64,000 nucleotides of DNA from NCBI RefSeq assembly GCF_023638055.1, contig NZ_JAKRVY010000005.1, positions 124,001 to 188,000 on the forward strand, given 5' to 3'. A program made the position numbers and the translations under genes. The notes beneath the pieces were generated by a model, which saw nothing but the letters and a program-made list of their open reading frames with translations, made no database searches and was not told where the DNA came from. Positions 16,160-23,954 of this stretch are shown here, piece after piece (position 1 is the stretch's first letter; each line of letters begins with the position of its first letter). This DNA is from Natranaeroarchaeum aerophilus (lineage in GTDB: Archaea; Halobacteriota; Halobacteria; Halobacteriales; Natronoarchaeaceae).

Positions 16160-16678
16160 CTGACCACCAGAACGGGTTTGGATCGTTCAGCCCGCCACGC
16201 GGCTGCGGTGGCGTGCGCTGGCCCGGTTGGGGTGGCCGAGGCGCTGTCAGGCCACCTGAAAGGGCGGTGATTTCCGAGGAGTGCACGATCGAACGAATAG
16301 TCCACATCGTGCCAGAGAGCATGCCGAGTGGTTTCGAGAGGATGGCCCTCGGCGGAGGCACAACTCGCCCAGGGGGTCAGTCCCTGCCGCGGCATGGATG
16401 TGACGTTGTAAATAATGTCACAATGTCACATTGTGTACGGATATCTACCCACCAGCTGTTTCGAGCAGCAGGGCAAATCGAACCACTTGCGAATCGTTTG
16501 ATGGCACACTTGACGGCCGAATCCCGCTGAGCGACATCTCCAGTTTCGACGAAAAGAGTGCTTGAACCGCTGTCGGGGGTCCGGGCTGTGACACTGCTCG
16601 AGTACAAGTCGAAGAGCGGTGCCACTCGCTAGTTCTTTTTCTCTCAAAATATTCGAGGATCCGCTCGTGCCCTTCGAT
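16160..16678. other. Unresolved 0.5-kb stretch with short direct and inverted repeats
   Basis: No gene with recognisable features is found. Short frames on both strands have Arg/Pro/Gly-rich or low-complexity sequence and no family motif. Around 16412-16433 is a cluster of AATGTCAC repeats ending in AATGTCACATT, an 11-base odd palindrome, beside AT-rich sequence. It may be remnant DNA of the same decayed island as the PIN pseudogene and the PGF-CTERM tail, or it may hold an unrecognised RNA. Confidence 0.4.
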
Positions 16679-17002
16679 TCACTGCAACGGCTCTTCTATC
16701 GTAACTGTCCCTGCGCTTGAGACCGTGATCCGACAGCCCTGATATCGGAACGAAACGTCGACAGAGCTATCACTGGATTGTGGCGAAGCCATTAGATCGG
16801 CCAGCGCTCCGGGGTTGACGCTGTCGTATAGCGGGGGTAACTCCGTGACATCCACGTCGGTGAGGTCGGCAACGTGCTCGACGATAGTGAGAACAATATC
16901 GCTCTCCGGGTCCCCGGTCTCGTCGAACGGTATGGTCGTCTGATTCAGGGTGTCGTCGGATCGTGTGGGTTTGGATTCCGAGCGAATCATTTTGTTGCTC
17001 AT
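16679..17002 (-). CDS. HalOD1 output-domain protein
   Basis: This 107-residue protein is a single HalOD1 domain, the haloarchaeal output module often found near PAS and Bat-type regulators. After an unstructured 35-residue N-terminus comes DIVLTIVEHVADLTDVDVTELPPLYDSVNPGALADLM, the family helix pair with the typical PPLYD...P motif. The beta segment VDVSFRYQGCRITVSSAGTVTI closes it. The domain's ligand or partner is not known. It lies 41 bases downstream of the PAS/HTH_10 regulator on the same strand, so the two probably form a regulatory unit. Confidence 0.85.
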   Translation of the reverse strand: MSNKMIRSESKPTRSDDTLNQTTIPFDETGDPESDIVLTIVEHVADLTDVDVTELPPLYDSVNPGALADLMASPQSSDSSVDVSFRYQGCRITVSSAGTVTIEEPLQ

Positions 17003-17043
17003 GGAAACGCTACAGGACCGACCGGAATAAGGACAGAGACTGA

Positions 17044-18150
17044 CTAGTCAGTTTCACCAGTGGCGGACTTCTCGAAGAGATGTCGGAAGACCTCCTGCTG
17101 GGCTTTTCGGAGGTGTTGATTGAACGTCTGCCGGGTGACGCCGAAGCGCTCTGCAAGTTCTTTTCCGGTGCTGGTTCGTGGCGAGTCGAAGTACCCGCTA
17201 AAGTACGCCGCATCGAGGGTTGCAAGCTGGCGGTCGGTGAGGGCAGCCTCAACAATGTCATACAGCAGATGTGGCGAGTAGACGAGCTCCTCCGAGACGA
17301 GTTCGATGTCCGGGTGAAACTCCGCAATGCCGTCCGCTGCCAGCCGATGGTCGACATCTCCGGGAAGCACTCCCGAAAATCGGACCTCGTCTCTCATCAC
17401 CACGATATCCAGGGGCCGTCCCCCGAGCGACTGGAAGACTTCCGCGACCGTCGCGGACTCCGCACGCGCCTCGATGCGACTGTAGCCGTCGATCGTACTG
17501 AGTAGACGAACGTCGACGTAATGAGGCACTTCCTCGACGGCAGTGACGAAGTCACTTGCCGGCAGATCCGACGTGCCCATGTACTGAACCGTCGCACCGT
17601 CGGGCAGCGAGACGATTGATTCGACCTCGAACTGGTGCTCGCCGCGTTCGACCCGGAGTGACGGCGGCACTGCCGACCGGCTGGCTCTGAACTCGACGCG
17701 TTGCATGTGCTGGCTGCTGAGCCGCTCCTCCCGGCGTTTCAGCTCCGTGATGTCCTCGAATGCGACGAGAACGTACTCGACCGCTCCATCCTCCAGCAGC
17801 GGGGTCGCGTTGTGTGTAATCCAGCGCTGTGACCCGTCGGGACGTCCAATTCGATGTTCGTAGCCGTATTCCGGGTCACCGGTCTCAAATACGCGCGTAA
17901 CTGGATGGTTGTCAGCCGAAACTGGCCCGCCGCCCTGATAGATCTCCCAGTCCGGGGAATGGTACGTCCGACCGACCAGATCTCCCCGCGCGGTGTTGAG
18001 TATCTGCGTTGCGCGGTCGTTTGCGAACACGACTTCGCCGCTCCGTTCGATCACTGCGAGGCCGATTGGGCTCGCGAGGAATACCTGGCGAGCGAGGTCA
18101 GCAGGGAGTGCGGCGTCGTCGAAAGACGCGTTCTGTGGCGTGTCAGTCAT
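17044..18150 (-). CDS. PAS and HTH_10 (Bat-like) transcriptional regulator
   Basis: This 368-residue regulator has a PAS domain at about 18-130 (FLASPIGLAVIERSGEVVFANDRATQIL ... VLVAFEDITELKRRE). A middle bacterio-opsin-activator-type region spans about 145-295. A C-terminal HTH_10 domain covers 304-357: LTDRQLATLDAAYFSGYFDSPR, then GKELAERFGVTRQTFNQHLRKAQQEV. This is the architecture of Bat, the bacterio-opsin activator, and its many paralogues. Starting at MTDTPQNAS matches the first ordered region; 13 extra in-frame residues are possible. It lies between the HalOD1 gene and nitrogen genes and may control them, but that is inference. Confidence 0.88.
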   Translation of the reverse strand: MTDTPQNASFDDAALPADLARQVFLASPIGLAVIERSGEVVFANDRATQILNTARGDLVGRTYHSPDWEIYQGGGPVSADNHPVTRVFETGDPEYGYEHRIGRPDGSQRWITHNATPLLEDGAVEYVLVAFEDITELKRREERLSSQHMQRVEFRASRSAVPPSLRVERGEHQFEVESIVSLPDGATVQYMGTSDLPASDFVTAVEEVPHYVDVRLLSTIDGYSRIEARAESATVAEVFQSLGGRPLDIVVMRDEVRFSGVLPGDVDHRLAADGIAEFHPDIELVSEELVYSPHLLYDIVEAALTDRQLATLDAAYFSGYFDSPRTSTGKELAERFGVTRQTFNQHLRKAQQEVFRHLFEKSATGETD

Positions 18151-18286
18151 ACGGATATCCTGGCCATCCGCGCTTGTGTGCGGATACATCGCGGTACGAG
18201 TTCGCTGTACAAGTGCGTTTCACCGGGGTTGCAAAGCGGTCGACCGGGAGGGCTGTCGACAGGTTCTGGCCCGACCGGCCCTGTGA

Positions 18287-19252
18287 TCACTCTGTCTGGA
18301 ACACTCGCTCCGGGAGGTACGCCGAAACCGTCCAGTTCGGCGCATTAACGATCTGGTTGATTTTCAGGTCGACGGCTGCAGAGCAGAGTACGTACGCCTG
18401 CTCGCGCGCGAGGCCCCGCTCTTCGTGAAGATGTTCCACCATCGCGCGAACCGCGTCGGCACTCGCGGTGTACAGGTCGTCGCCGACACCCGTGGTCCCG
18501 AACATCCGTTCGTCACGCCCACTCGGCGTAAACGGCCCGTCGGTCTCGAACTGTGGCGCGTCGGTCGATCGCCCGGTCTCGACGTCGAATCGACAGGTAA
18601 CCGACATCGGTGCTTCGATGCCAGTCCCACAGACCTCGCCATCGCCCTGTGCGGCGTGACAGTCGCCGATGCTGAACAGGGCGTCCTCGACGTCGACAGG
18701 GAGGTACGCGGTCGACCCCGGAGTGAGGTGTTTGATGTCGATGTTACCACCCGTGGGCAGCGGGGGAAACGTCTCGAACGATCCCGACTCGGCCGGAGCG
18801 ACGCCGAGGATTCCCGGAAACGGGTCGATCGGCACCTCGATACCGTCGACGAACCGGGCGACGCCGTCGTCGAGGTTCCAGATGTGGAGCATCGGCTCGG
18901 GGAACTCCTCGGCCAGCAAACCGTGTTCCATCTCCCCTGGGAGAACGAGGGTGTAGCCCCAGCCCTGATGGGAGATGTCGAGAATCTCGATGGTCAGCAC
19001 GTCGCCGGGGGCAGCCCCCTGTATAGCCACCGGCCCGGTCAGCGCGTGAACCTGTTCGATATCCAGCCCGGCGAGATCGGCGACCGTCGAGTCGGCGTCA
19101 ATCTGTCCGTTCGTCGCATCACGACACGAAAATTCGACGACTTCCCCGGGTTCGATCGTACAAACGGGAGAAATCTCGTTGTTCCACGAGTGATGAACGC
19201 CGTCTTCCTCGGGTGTGATGCGATGATCGGTAGTCCTGTCGTCCTCGTCCAT
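18287..19252 (-). CDS. Acetamidase/formamidase family protein
   Basis: This 321-residue protein belongs to the FmdA/AmdA family, which hydrolyses short amides such as formamide or acetamide to ammonia and the acid. Family features include HHSWNNEISPVCTIEPGEVVEFSCRDA near the N-terminus, ALTGPVAIQGAAPGDVLTIEILDI, GGNIDIKHLTPGSTAYLPV and FSIGDCHAAQGDGEVCGTGIE, the conserved metal and active-site core. The length is normal. It sits beside nitrite and nitrate reductase genes and would add another ammonium source. The substrate is not proven from sequence. Confidence 0.92.
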   Translation of the reverse strand: MDEDDRTTDHRITPEEDGVHHSWNNEISPVCTIEPGEVVEFSCRDATNGQIDADSTVADLAGLDIEQVHALTGPVAIQGAAPGDVLTIEILDISHQGWGYTLVLPGEMEHGLLAEEFPEPMLHIWNLDDGVARFVDGIEVPIDPFPGILGVAPAESGSFETFPPLPTGGNIDIKHLTPGSTAYLPVDVEDALFSIGDCHAAQGDGEVCGTGIEAPMSVTCRFDVETGRSTDAPQFETDGPFTPSGRDERMFGTTGVGDDLYTASADAVRAMVEHLHEERGLAREQAYVLCSAAVDLKINQIVNAPNWTVSAYLPERVFQTE

Positions 19253-19318
19253 ATGGCAGCACTACGCCGACCAACAGTAAATACACTAGTTGAATAATTG
19301 AACTGATGGTGCAGTCGA

Positions 19319-19432
19319 CTACAGGAATAGCTCGGGGGCGACGTCGGCCGAGACGTGTTCGTTCGTCGCCGACTGGGGCGGCCTCTCGGACGAGGTAGCA
19401 GTGCCAGCCCCGTCACGGGTCGGATCAGTCAT
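19319..19432 (-). CDS. Possible 37-residue protein coupled to nirA
   Basis: The ATG of this short frame lies inside the last codons of nirA, overlapping by 8 bases (ATGACTGA). It encodes MTDPTRDGAGTATSS, then ERPPQSATNEHVSADVAPELFL before a TAG stop. The composition (acidic, Thr/Ser/Ala-rich, few basic residues) is haloarchaeal, unlike the Arg/Pro-rich other frames here. No known family is recognised. The overlap would allow translational coupling. It could equally be fortuitous. Confidence 0.35.
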   Translation of the reverse strand: MTDPTRDGAGTATSSERPPQSATNEHVSADVAPELFL

Positions 19433-21182
19433 CCGCGGATGCAGCACCCCGTGCACCCTCGGCGTCCTCGTCGGCAAACGGATACCAGGACTGCTTGGCG
19501 TCGGTCAGACACGGATCTTCGTAGGTCGTCTCTTCGGGCTCGCTGAGTTCGATGAGCGCTTCCGATCCCGTGGCGTCGACCCACTGGCGGAAGGTCTGTC
19601 CGGGCTCCCGATGGGCTGCGAACGCTTCGACCAGATTCTTGATCGCGCCGGGGGCCTCGTCGGCGGGGATCCGCTGTCTGATGTACTCGACAAACGATGG
19701 GTTCTCGCCGATGCCGCCGCCGACGCCGAGGTCGACCGCTTCGACCATTTCGCCGTCCTTGCGTGCACGCATGCCGAGCAGGCCGATATCGGCGGTGTTT
19801 GCGTGCCCGCAGTCTGCCGTGCAGCCGGAAAAATGCATCTTCAGCTGTGTTACGTCCTCGGGCAGTTCGACGTTGTCCCGAAGCCACCGGAGCATCACCG
19901 CCATCCGGGCCTTGGTCTCGACGAGGGCCAGCGAGCAGAACTCGGTGCCCGTACAGGCCATCCCGCCGCGGACGAACGGGTTGGGTTCGGGCTTGTGTGT
20001 TTCCAGCAGTGGCTCGTAGAGCAGTTCGTTGACGCGGTCGGCGTCAACGTCGACGATAATGGGATTCTGGCGACGGGTCAGCCGAACCTCGCCGGAACCG
20101 TATTCGTCGGCGAGGTCTGCGAGTTCGATGGCTTCCTCGGCCACGAGTCGCCCCACGGCGACGTTGATACCGACGTAGTAGTCCCCGTCGTTCTGTTCGT
20201 GGACTCCGAGGTAGTCGTGGTTGCCGTCCTCGGCAGGACGACCGGCGTTGTACGTGTACTCCTCGCGCATGTCCTCGCCCGCAGTCCGCAACTCGAAGTC
20301 GACGTACTCCGCTTCGAGCAGGTCGCGGATCCAGTCGGTTCCGTGCTCGTCGACGAAAAACCGTGTGCGGTTCTTCGAGCGGACCTCCCGATCCCCGTGT
20401 TCGTGGTAGAGTTCGACGAACCCACGGACAACGTCGAAGGCTTCGTCCTCGGTAACGAACACGTCGAGCGGTCGGGCGACCCGGGGCTCGTGACCACCGA
20501 GTCCACCGCCAACGCGGACGTTGAACCCGATGACATCCTCACCATCGATCTCCTTTTCGGCGGGTTCCAGCCCGATGTCGTTGATCGAGTCCTGTGCGCT
20601 CCCGTCCGGTGTCCCGGAGATGCTGATGTTGAACTTTCGGGGCATATTACAGAGCGCATTGTCCCCGCGGATCTCCTCCTGAAACCGGTCGAGCAGGGCC
20701 AGCGTGTCGACGACCTCGTTTTGTTCCTTGCCCGCGACGGGGCTACCGGTGATGTTTCGCATGGTGTCTCCACCTGCCGACCGGGATGTAACGCCGACCG
20801 ACTCCAGTTTCTCCCAGATCTCCGGGATATCTTCGAGCTTGATCCAGTGGAGCTGGATCGACTGGCGGGTCGTCAGATCGATCCAGCCGTTGCCGTACTC
20901 CGGATTCGAGACGGGGCCCTTCGCGTAGTCCCTCGCGACCTCTCCGATCGCGCGGAGCTGTCCCGGTTCGAGGCGGCCGTTGCAGTTGGTGAGCCGCATC
21001 ATGAAGTAGCTCTCCTGCCCGGAGCGCTGGTGGAAGACGCCACAGAACTTGAACCGGGAGAACCACGCCTCGCGCTCGTCCTGGGGGATCGATTCGAACC
21101 CCTCCTCGGCGAACTCGATCAGTTTCTCGCGAACCTCGTCGCTGTACAGTTCGTCTTTGAACTTCTCTTTTTTGTGAACCAT
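19425..21182 (-). CDS. nirA: Ferredoxin-dependent assimilatory nitrite reductase
   Basis: This 585-residue enzyme reduces nitrite to ammonium with six electrons from ferredoxin, using siroheme and a [4Fe-4S] cluster. The cluster and siroheme ligands are Cys410 and Cys416 (ACTGTEFCSLA) and Cys454 and Cys458 (FSGCTADCGHAN). Two ferrodoxin-like half domains are visible, with LTTRQSIQLHWIKLEDIP near 103-120 and LTRRQNPIIVDVD near 368-380. Sulfite reductase shares the fold, but nasA and a nitrate transporter next door favour nitrite. The gene is transcribed away from nasA across a 0.5-kb AT-rich region. Confidence 0.95.
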   Translation of the reverse strand: MVHKKEKFKDELYSDEVREKLIEFAEEGFESIPQDEREAWFSRFKFCGVFHQRSGQESYFMMRLTNCNGRLEPGQLRAIGEVARDYAKGPVSNPEYGNGWIDLTTRQSIQLHWIKLEDIPEIWEKLESVGVTSRSAGGDTMRNITGSPVAGKEQNEVVDTLALLDRFQEEIRGDNALCNMPRKFNISISGTPDGSAQDSINDIGLEPAEKEIDGEDVIGFNVRVGGGLGGHEPRVARPLDVFVTEDEAFDVVRGFVELYHEHGDREVRSKNRTRFFVDEHGTDWIRDLLEAEYVDFELRTAGEDMREEYTYNAGRPAEDGNHDYLGVHEQNDGDYYVGINVAVGRLVAEEAIELADLADEYGSGEVRLTRRQNPIIVDVDADRVNELLYEPLLETHKPEPNPFVRGGMACTGTEFCSLALVETKARMAVMLRWLRDNVELPEDVTQLKMHFSGCTADCGHANTADIGLLGMRARKDGEMVEAVDLGVGGGIGENPSFVEYIRQRIPADEAPGAIKNLVEAFAAHREPGQTFRQWVDATGSEALIELSEPEETTYEDPCLTDAKQSWYPFADEDAEGARGAASADD

Positions 21183-21690
21183 CAGCGGACGCCCCGATGT
21201 TCCAACTGTAATGATTCTCCCAAACTACTGAACGAATGTGCTGTTGACATGGGTTTTGATTTGCATACGGGAATAAAAAGTTGGCTGTTTAACAAATTCA
21301 AAAATATTGGTTGGAGGAACGCGTCCGACAACATCCGCTGGTATCTGCCACATATTCCAACCAATCGAAGACGAAATTTAAATGCACAAGAAAGAGTCGC
21401 GAATTACTCGACAATCGGGAACTCGTGGTAGAACTGTAACATTTGTTCAGACCTCACCAAATACGCGTGTGAACGAACGCGCACGTTATTTCGAAGAATA
21501 GCTGATATTTTTTAAATAATGCACTCATCGGAACAGTTATCCCCATCAGTTCCGCATATTCGTGCAAGACCAGTACAGTAATGAGGAGGATCATACGTCG
21601 GGACGCCGATGCGATCGCGGATCGGGACGTCAGGGGTAGTACGAGTAGCAACGTGGGCAGGAGTACTCATCTCGACGAGCAAGATAGACG
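21183..21690. promoter_or_regulatory. Divergent nirA/nasA control region
   Basis: This 508-base region is markedly AT-rich against the rest of the window. Two strong TATA-like boxes read toward nasA: AAATTTAAAT at 21374-21383 and TTTAAATA at 21511-21518. A 10-base inverted repeat, ATTGGTTGGA at 21306-21315 and TCCAACCAAT at 21356-21365, has 40 bases between its arms and could bind a dimeric regulator or form a looped operator. The downstream TATA box would give a leader of about 150 nt for nasA that contains a short reading frame. Confidence 0.6.
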
Positions 21691-21694
21691 ATGA
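21581..21694 (+). CDS. Possible 37-codon leader ORF overlapping nasA start
   Basis: An ATG at 21581 opens a 37-codon frame, MRRIIRRDADAIADRDVRG followed by a Ser/Thr-rich tail ending EQDRR. Its TGA overlaps the nasA ATG as ATGA. It lies in the transcribed leader if the TATA box at 21511-21518 is used. No strong Shine-Dalgarno sequence precedes nasA, so translation could depend on coupling from this frame. The peptide matches no family known to me. It may be a regulatory uORF or chance. Confidence 0.35.
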   Translation: MRRIIRRDADAIADRDVRGSTSSNVGRSTHLDEQDRR

Positions 21695-23745
21695 GTCGCT
21701 GGATACCGACCACCTGTATGCGGTGTGCGGTCGGCTGTGGACATCTGCAACGAGGGGTAGATAAAGGGTACGGACTGGATACGGTCCGTGGGGATGCCAG
21801 TCATCCGGTTAATAATGGTCTTGCCTGTCAACGTGGGGTCAACGAAACCGCGAACCCGGATGGAGAGTGGTTAACTCGGCCGCTAATTCGGAAAGACGAC
21901 GAACTCGTCCCGACCAGCTGGGATACAGCACTCGGCGTGGTCGTCGAGCGGTTCCGCGCCGCGCTCGATACCAATCCGGACGGTATCGCCGTTCTCGGGA
22001 GCGGCCAACAGACCAACGAGGCGGCCTACGCCCTGGGGAAACTGGCCCGGGGCGGCTTCGGAACGCGGTACTACGACGCCAATACGACGCTGTGTATGGC
22101 CTCGGCGGTCACAGCCTACTATCAGGCGTTCGGGAGCGATGCGCCCCCGCCGACCTACGATGACATTCCCGAAGCGAAGACACACCTCGTCTGGGGAGCG
22201 AACCCGGCCGCGGCCCATCCGGTAATGTACCGCTGGATCGCCGATAGCGCTGCGGACGACGACAGCCAGATGATCGTCGTCGATCCTGTTGCGAGCGAAA
22301 CTGTCGACGACGCTGACGAGCACGTCCAGCTGGAGCCCGGGACGGACCTTGCCTTTGCCCGGGCCATCCTCGCCCAGCTCGTCGAGGACGACGCGATCGA
22401 CGAATCGTTCATCGAGTCGGCGACGGTTGGCTTCGACAGATTGCGCGAGGAACTACCTCCCGTGGAGAGCGCTGCGGCCACCGCAGGCGTCTCGGTCGAG
22501 ACGGTCGAGCGCGTCGCGGCGGCGTTCGAGGATCCGACACTCGTCTACTGGGGGATGGGGATCAACCAGAGCGTGCAGGGAACCGCCACGGCACGGGCGC
22601 TCATCGACCTCTGTCTGGCAACCGGTAATCTCCGCCCGGGGAGCGGTCCATTCTCACTGACCGGACAGGCCAACTCGATGGGGACCCGACTCTGTTCCTC
22701 GAAGGGGACGTGGCCGGGCCACCGTCCATTCGACGCGCCGGAACACCGGGAAACGGTCGCCGAGACGTGGGGCGTACCCGTCGACCGGCTGCCGGATGAT
22801 CCGGGTCCCGGGCCGGTCGGCATCGTCGACGCACTGGCCGAGGACGGTCCGGAGGCCTGCTGGACGGTGGCGACGAACCCCGTTGCGGGGATGCCCGATG
22901 CCGACCGGGTCAACGAGACGCTCTCCGACACGTTCCTCGTCGTCCAGGACGCGTTCATGACCGAGACCGCAGAACTCGCAGATGTCGTCCTTCCAGCGGC
23001 GACGTGGGGAGAGTCGGAGGGGACCGTCACCAACATGGAGCGGACCGTCTCGCGGGTTCGAGCAGCGACCGAAACACCCCCGAAAGTGCGGCAGGACATC
23101 GATATCATCGCGACCATCGGCCACCGGCTCGACGACGACCTGTTCGAGCGACCGGTTCTCGAACCGGAATCGGCGTACGAGGAGTTTCGAGAGCTGACGG
23201 CGGACACTCCCGCGGATCTTTCCGGGATCACGTACGAGCGTCTGGAGTCCGAGTTGGCTGTTCGCTGGCCCGCTCCCGGGACCGATTCGCAGGGCGGCTA
23301 TCGGTACTATTCCGAGGACGGCTGGAGGTTCCCGACCGACTCGGGGCGGGCACAGTTCTCTACCGGTATGCACGGTGGGCTTGCAGAGCCGGCCGACGAA
23401 CAGTATCCCCTGACACTGACCACCGGCCGAGAGCCCGACGCATACAACACCGGCGTCCGAACCCGTGGCGAGGAGACCACAGACCTACCGGTCGCGCGGA
23501 TCCATCCGGAGACGACGATGAGCCACAGCGAGGCCTTCGAGCGCGGGGAGACTGTTGTCGCCTCGCGCCGGGCGTCAGTGACAGTCTCGGTCCAGCCGGA
23601 CGAGGGCATCCCGGAGGGCGTGATCTGGCTGCCGATCCACCATCCGGCGGTCAATACGCTCACGCTCCCGACCGTCGATCCGGAGTCCGACGAACCGAAC
23701 TTCAAACAGTGTGCTGTTAGATTGCGTGCACCAGCTGACAACTGA
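21691..23745 (+). CDS. nasA: Assimilatory nitrate reductase (molybdopterin enzyme)
   Basis: This 684-residue enzyme reduces nitrate to nitrite in the cytoplasm. The N-terminal [4Fe-4S] motif is Cys9, Cys12, Cys16 and Cys46 (TCMRCAVGC ... GLACQRG). Molybdopterin-binding regions follow, including LGSGQQTNEAAYALGKLARGG, WGANPAAAHPV, TGNLRPGSGPFSLTGQANSMG and the C-terminal GREPDAYNTGVRTRG with LPIHHPAVNTLTLP. No Tat signal is present, which fits an assimilatory enzyme. It is shorter than bacterial NasA, as usual in haloarchaea. The gene diverges from nirA and is followed by a nitrate transporter. Confidence 0.95.
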   Translation: MSRWIPTTCMRCAVGCGHLQRGVDKGYGLDTVRGDASHPVNNGLACQRGVNETANPDGEWLTRPLIRKDDELVPTSWDTALGVVVERFRAALDTNPDGIAVLGSGQQTNEAAYALGKLARGGFGTRYYDANTTLCMASAVTAYYQAFGSDAPPPTYDDIPEAKTHLVWGANPAAAHPVMYRWIADSAADDDSQMIVVDPVASETVDDADEHVQLEPGTDLAFARAILAQLVEDDAIDESFIESATVGFDRLREELPPVESAAATAGVSVETVERVAAAFEDPTLVYWGMGINQSVQGTATARALIDLCLATGNLRPGSGPFSLTGQANSMGTRLCSSKGTWPGHRPFDAPEHRETVAETWGVPVDRLPDDPGPGPVGIVDALAEDGPEACWTVATNPVAGMPDADRVNETLSDTFLVVQDAFMTETAELADVVLPAATWGESEGTVTNMERTVSRVRAATETPPKVRQDIDIIATIGHRLDDDLFERPVLEPESAYEEFRELTADTPADLSGITYERLESELAVRWPAPGTDSQGGYRYYSEDGWRFPTDSGRAQFSTGMHGGLAEPADEQYPLTLTTGREPDAYNTGVRTRGEETTDLPVARIHPETTMSHSEAFERGETVVASRRASVTVSVQPDEGIPEGVIWLPIHHPAVNTLTLPTVDPESDEPNFKQCAVRLRAPADN

Positions 23746-23954
23746 GAGTCCGTATCGGATTCGTCTTTGAGGGCAGTTTGCCTATTTCTCTGCCCACGGG
23801 TATGTTCGACAGCTCGGGACAGGAGTTTACCTGTCGCTCTCTGGAAGCCAGGAAGTCAACCCGAGAGTCGGAAGGCTCATACCGAACGGATCCTGACCGG
23901 AAAATCACACGCCAACGAGGGAGCAGCAAGCTGCCTACGCGAGGGTGATAGTGT

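Noticed and set aside
14700-16678. A tRNA-flanked integrated element with attachment repeats
   Set aside because: No second copy of the tRNA-Pro 3' end was found in the window and no integrase gene is present, so no element boundaries can be claimed.
16160-16678. RNase P RNA or SRP RNA in the gene-poor stretch
   Set aside because: No RNase P conserved block (such as GAGGAAAGUC) or SRP helix-8 signature is visible.
19401-21431. Long plus-strand open frame (676 codons) antisense to nirA
   Set aside because: It is an Arg/Gly/Val-rich shadow caused by high GC and codon bias; nirA on the other strand has all four cluster cysteines and full-length domains.
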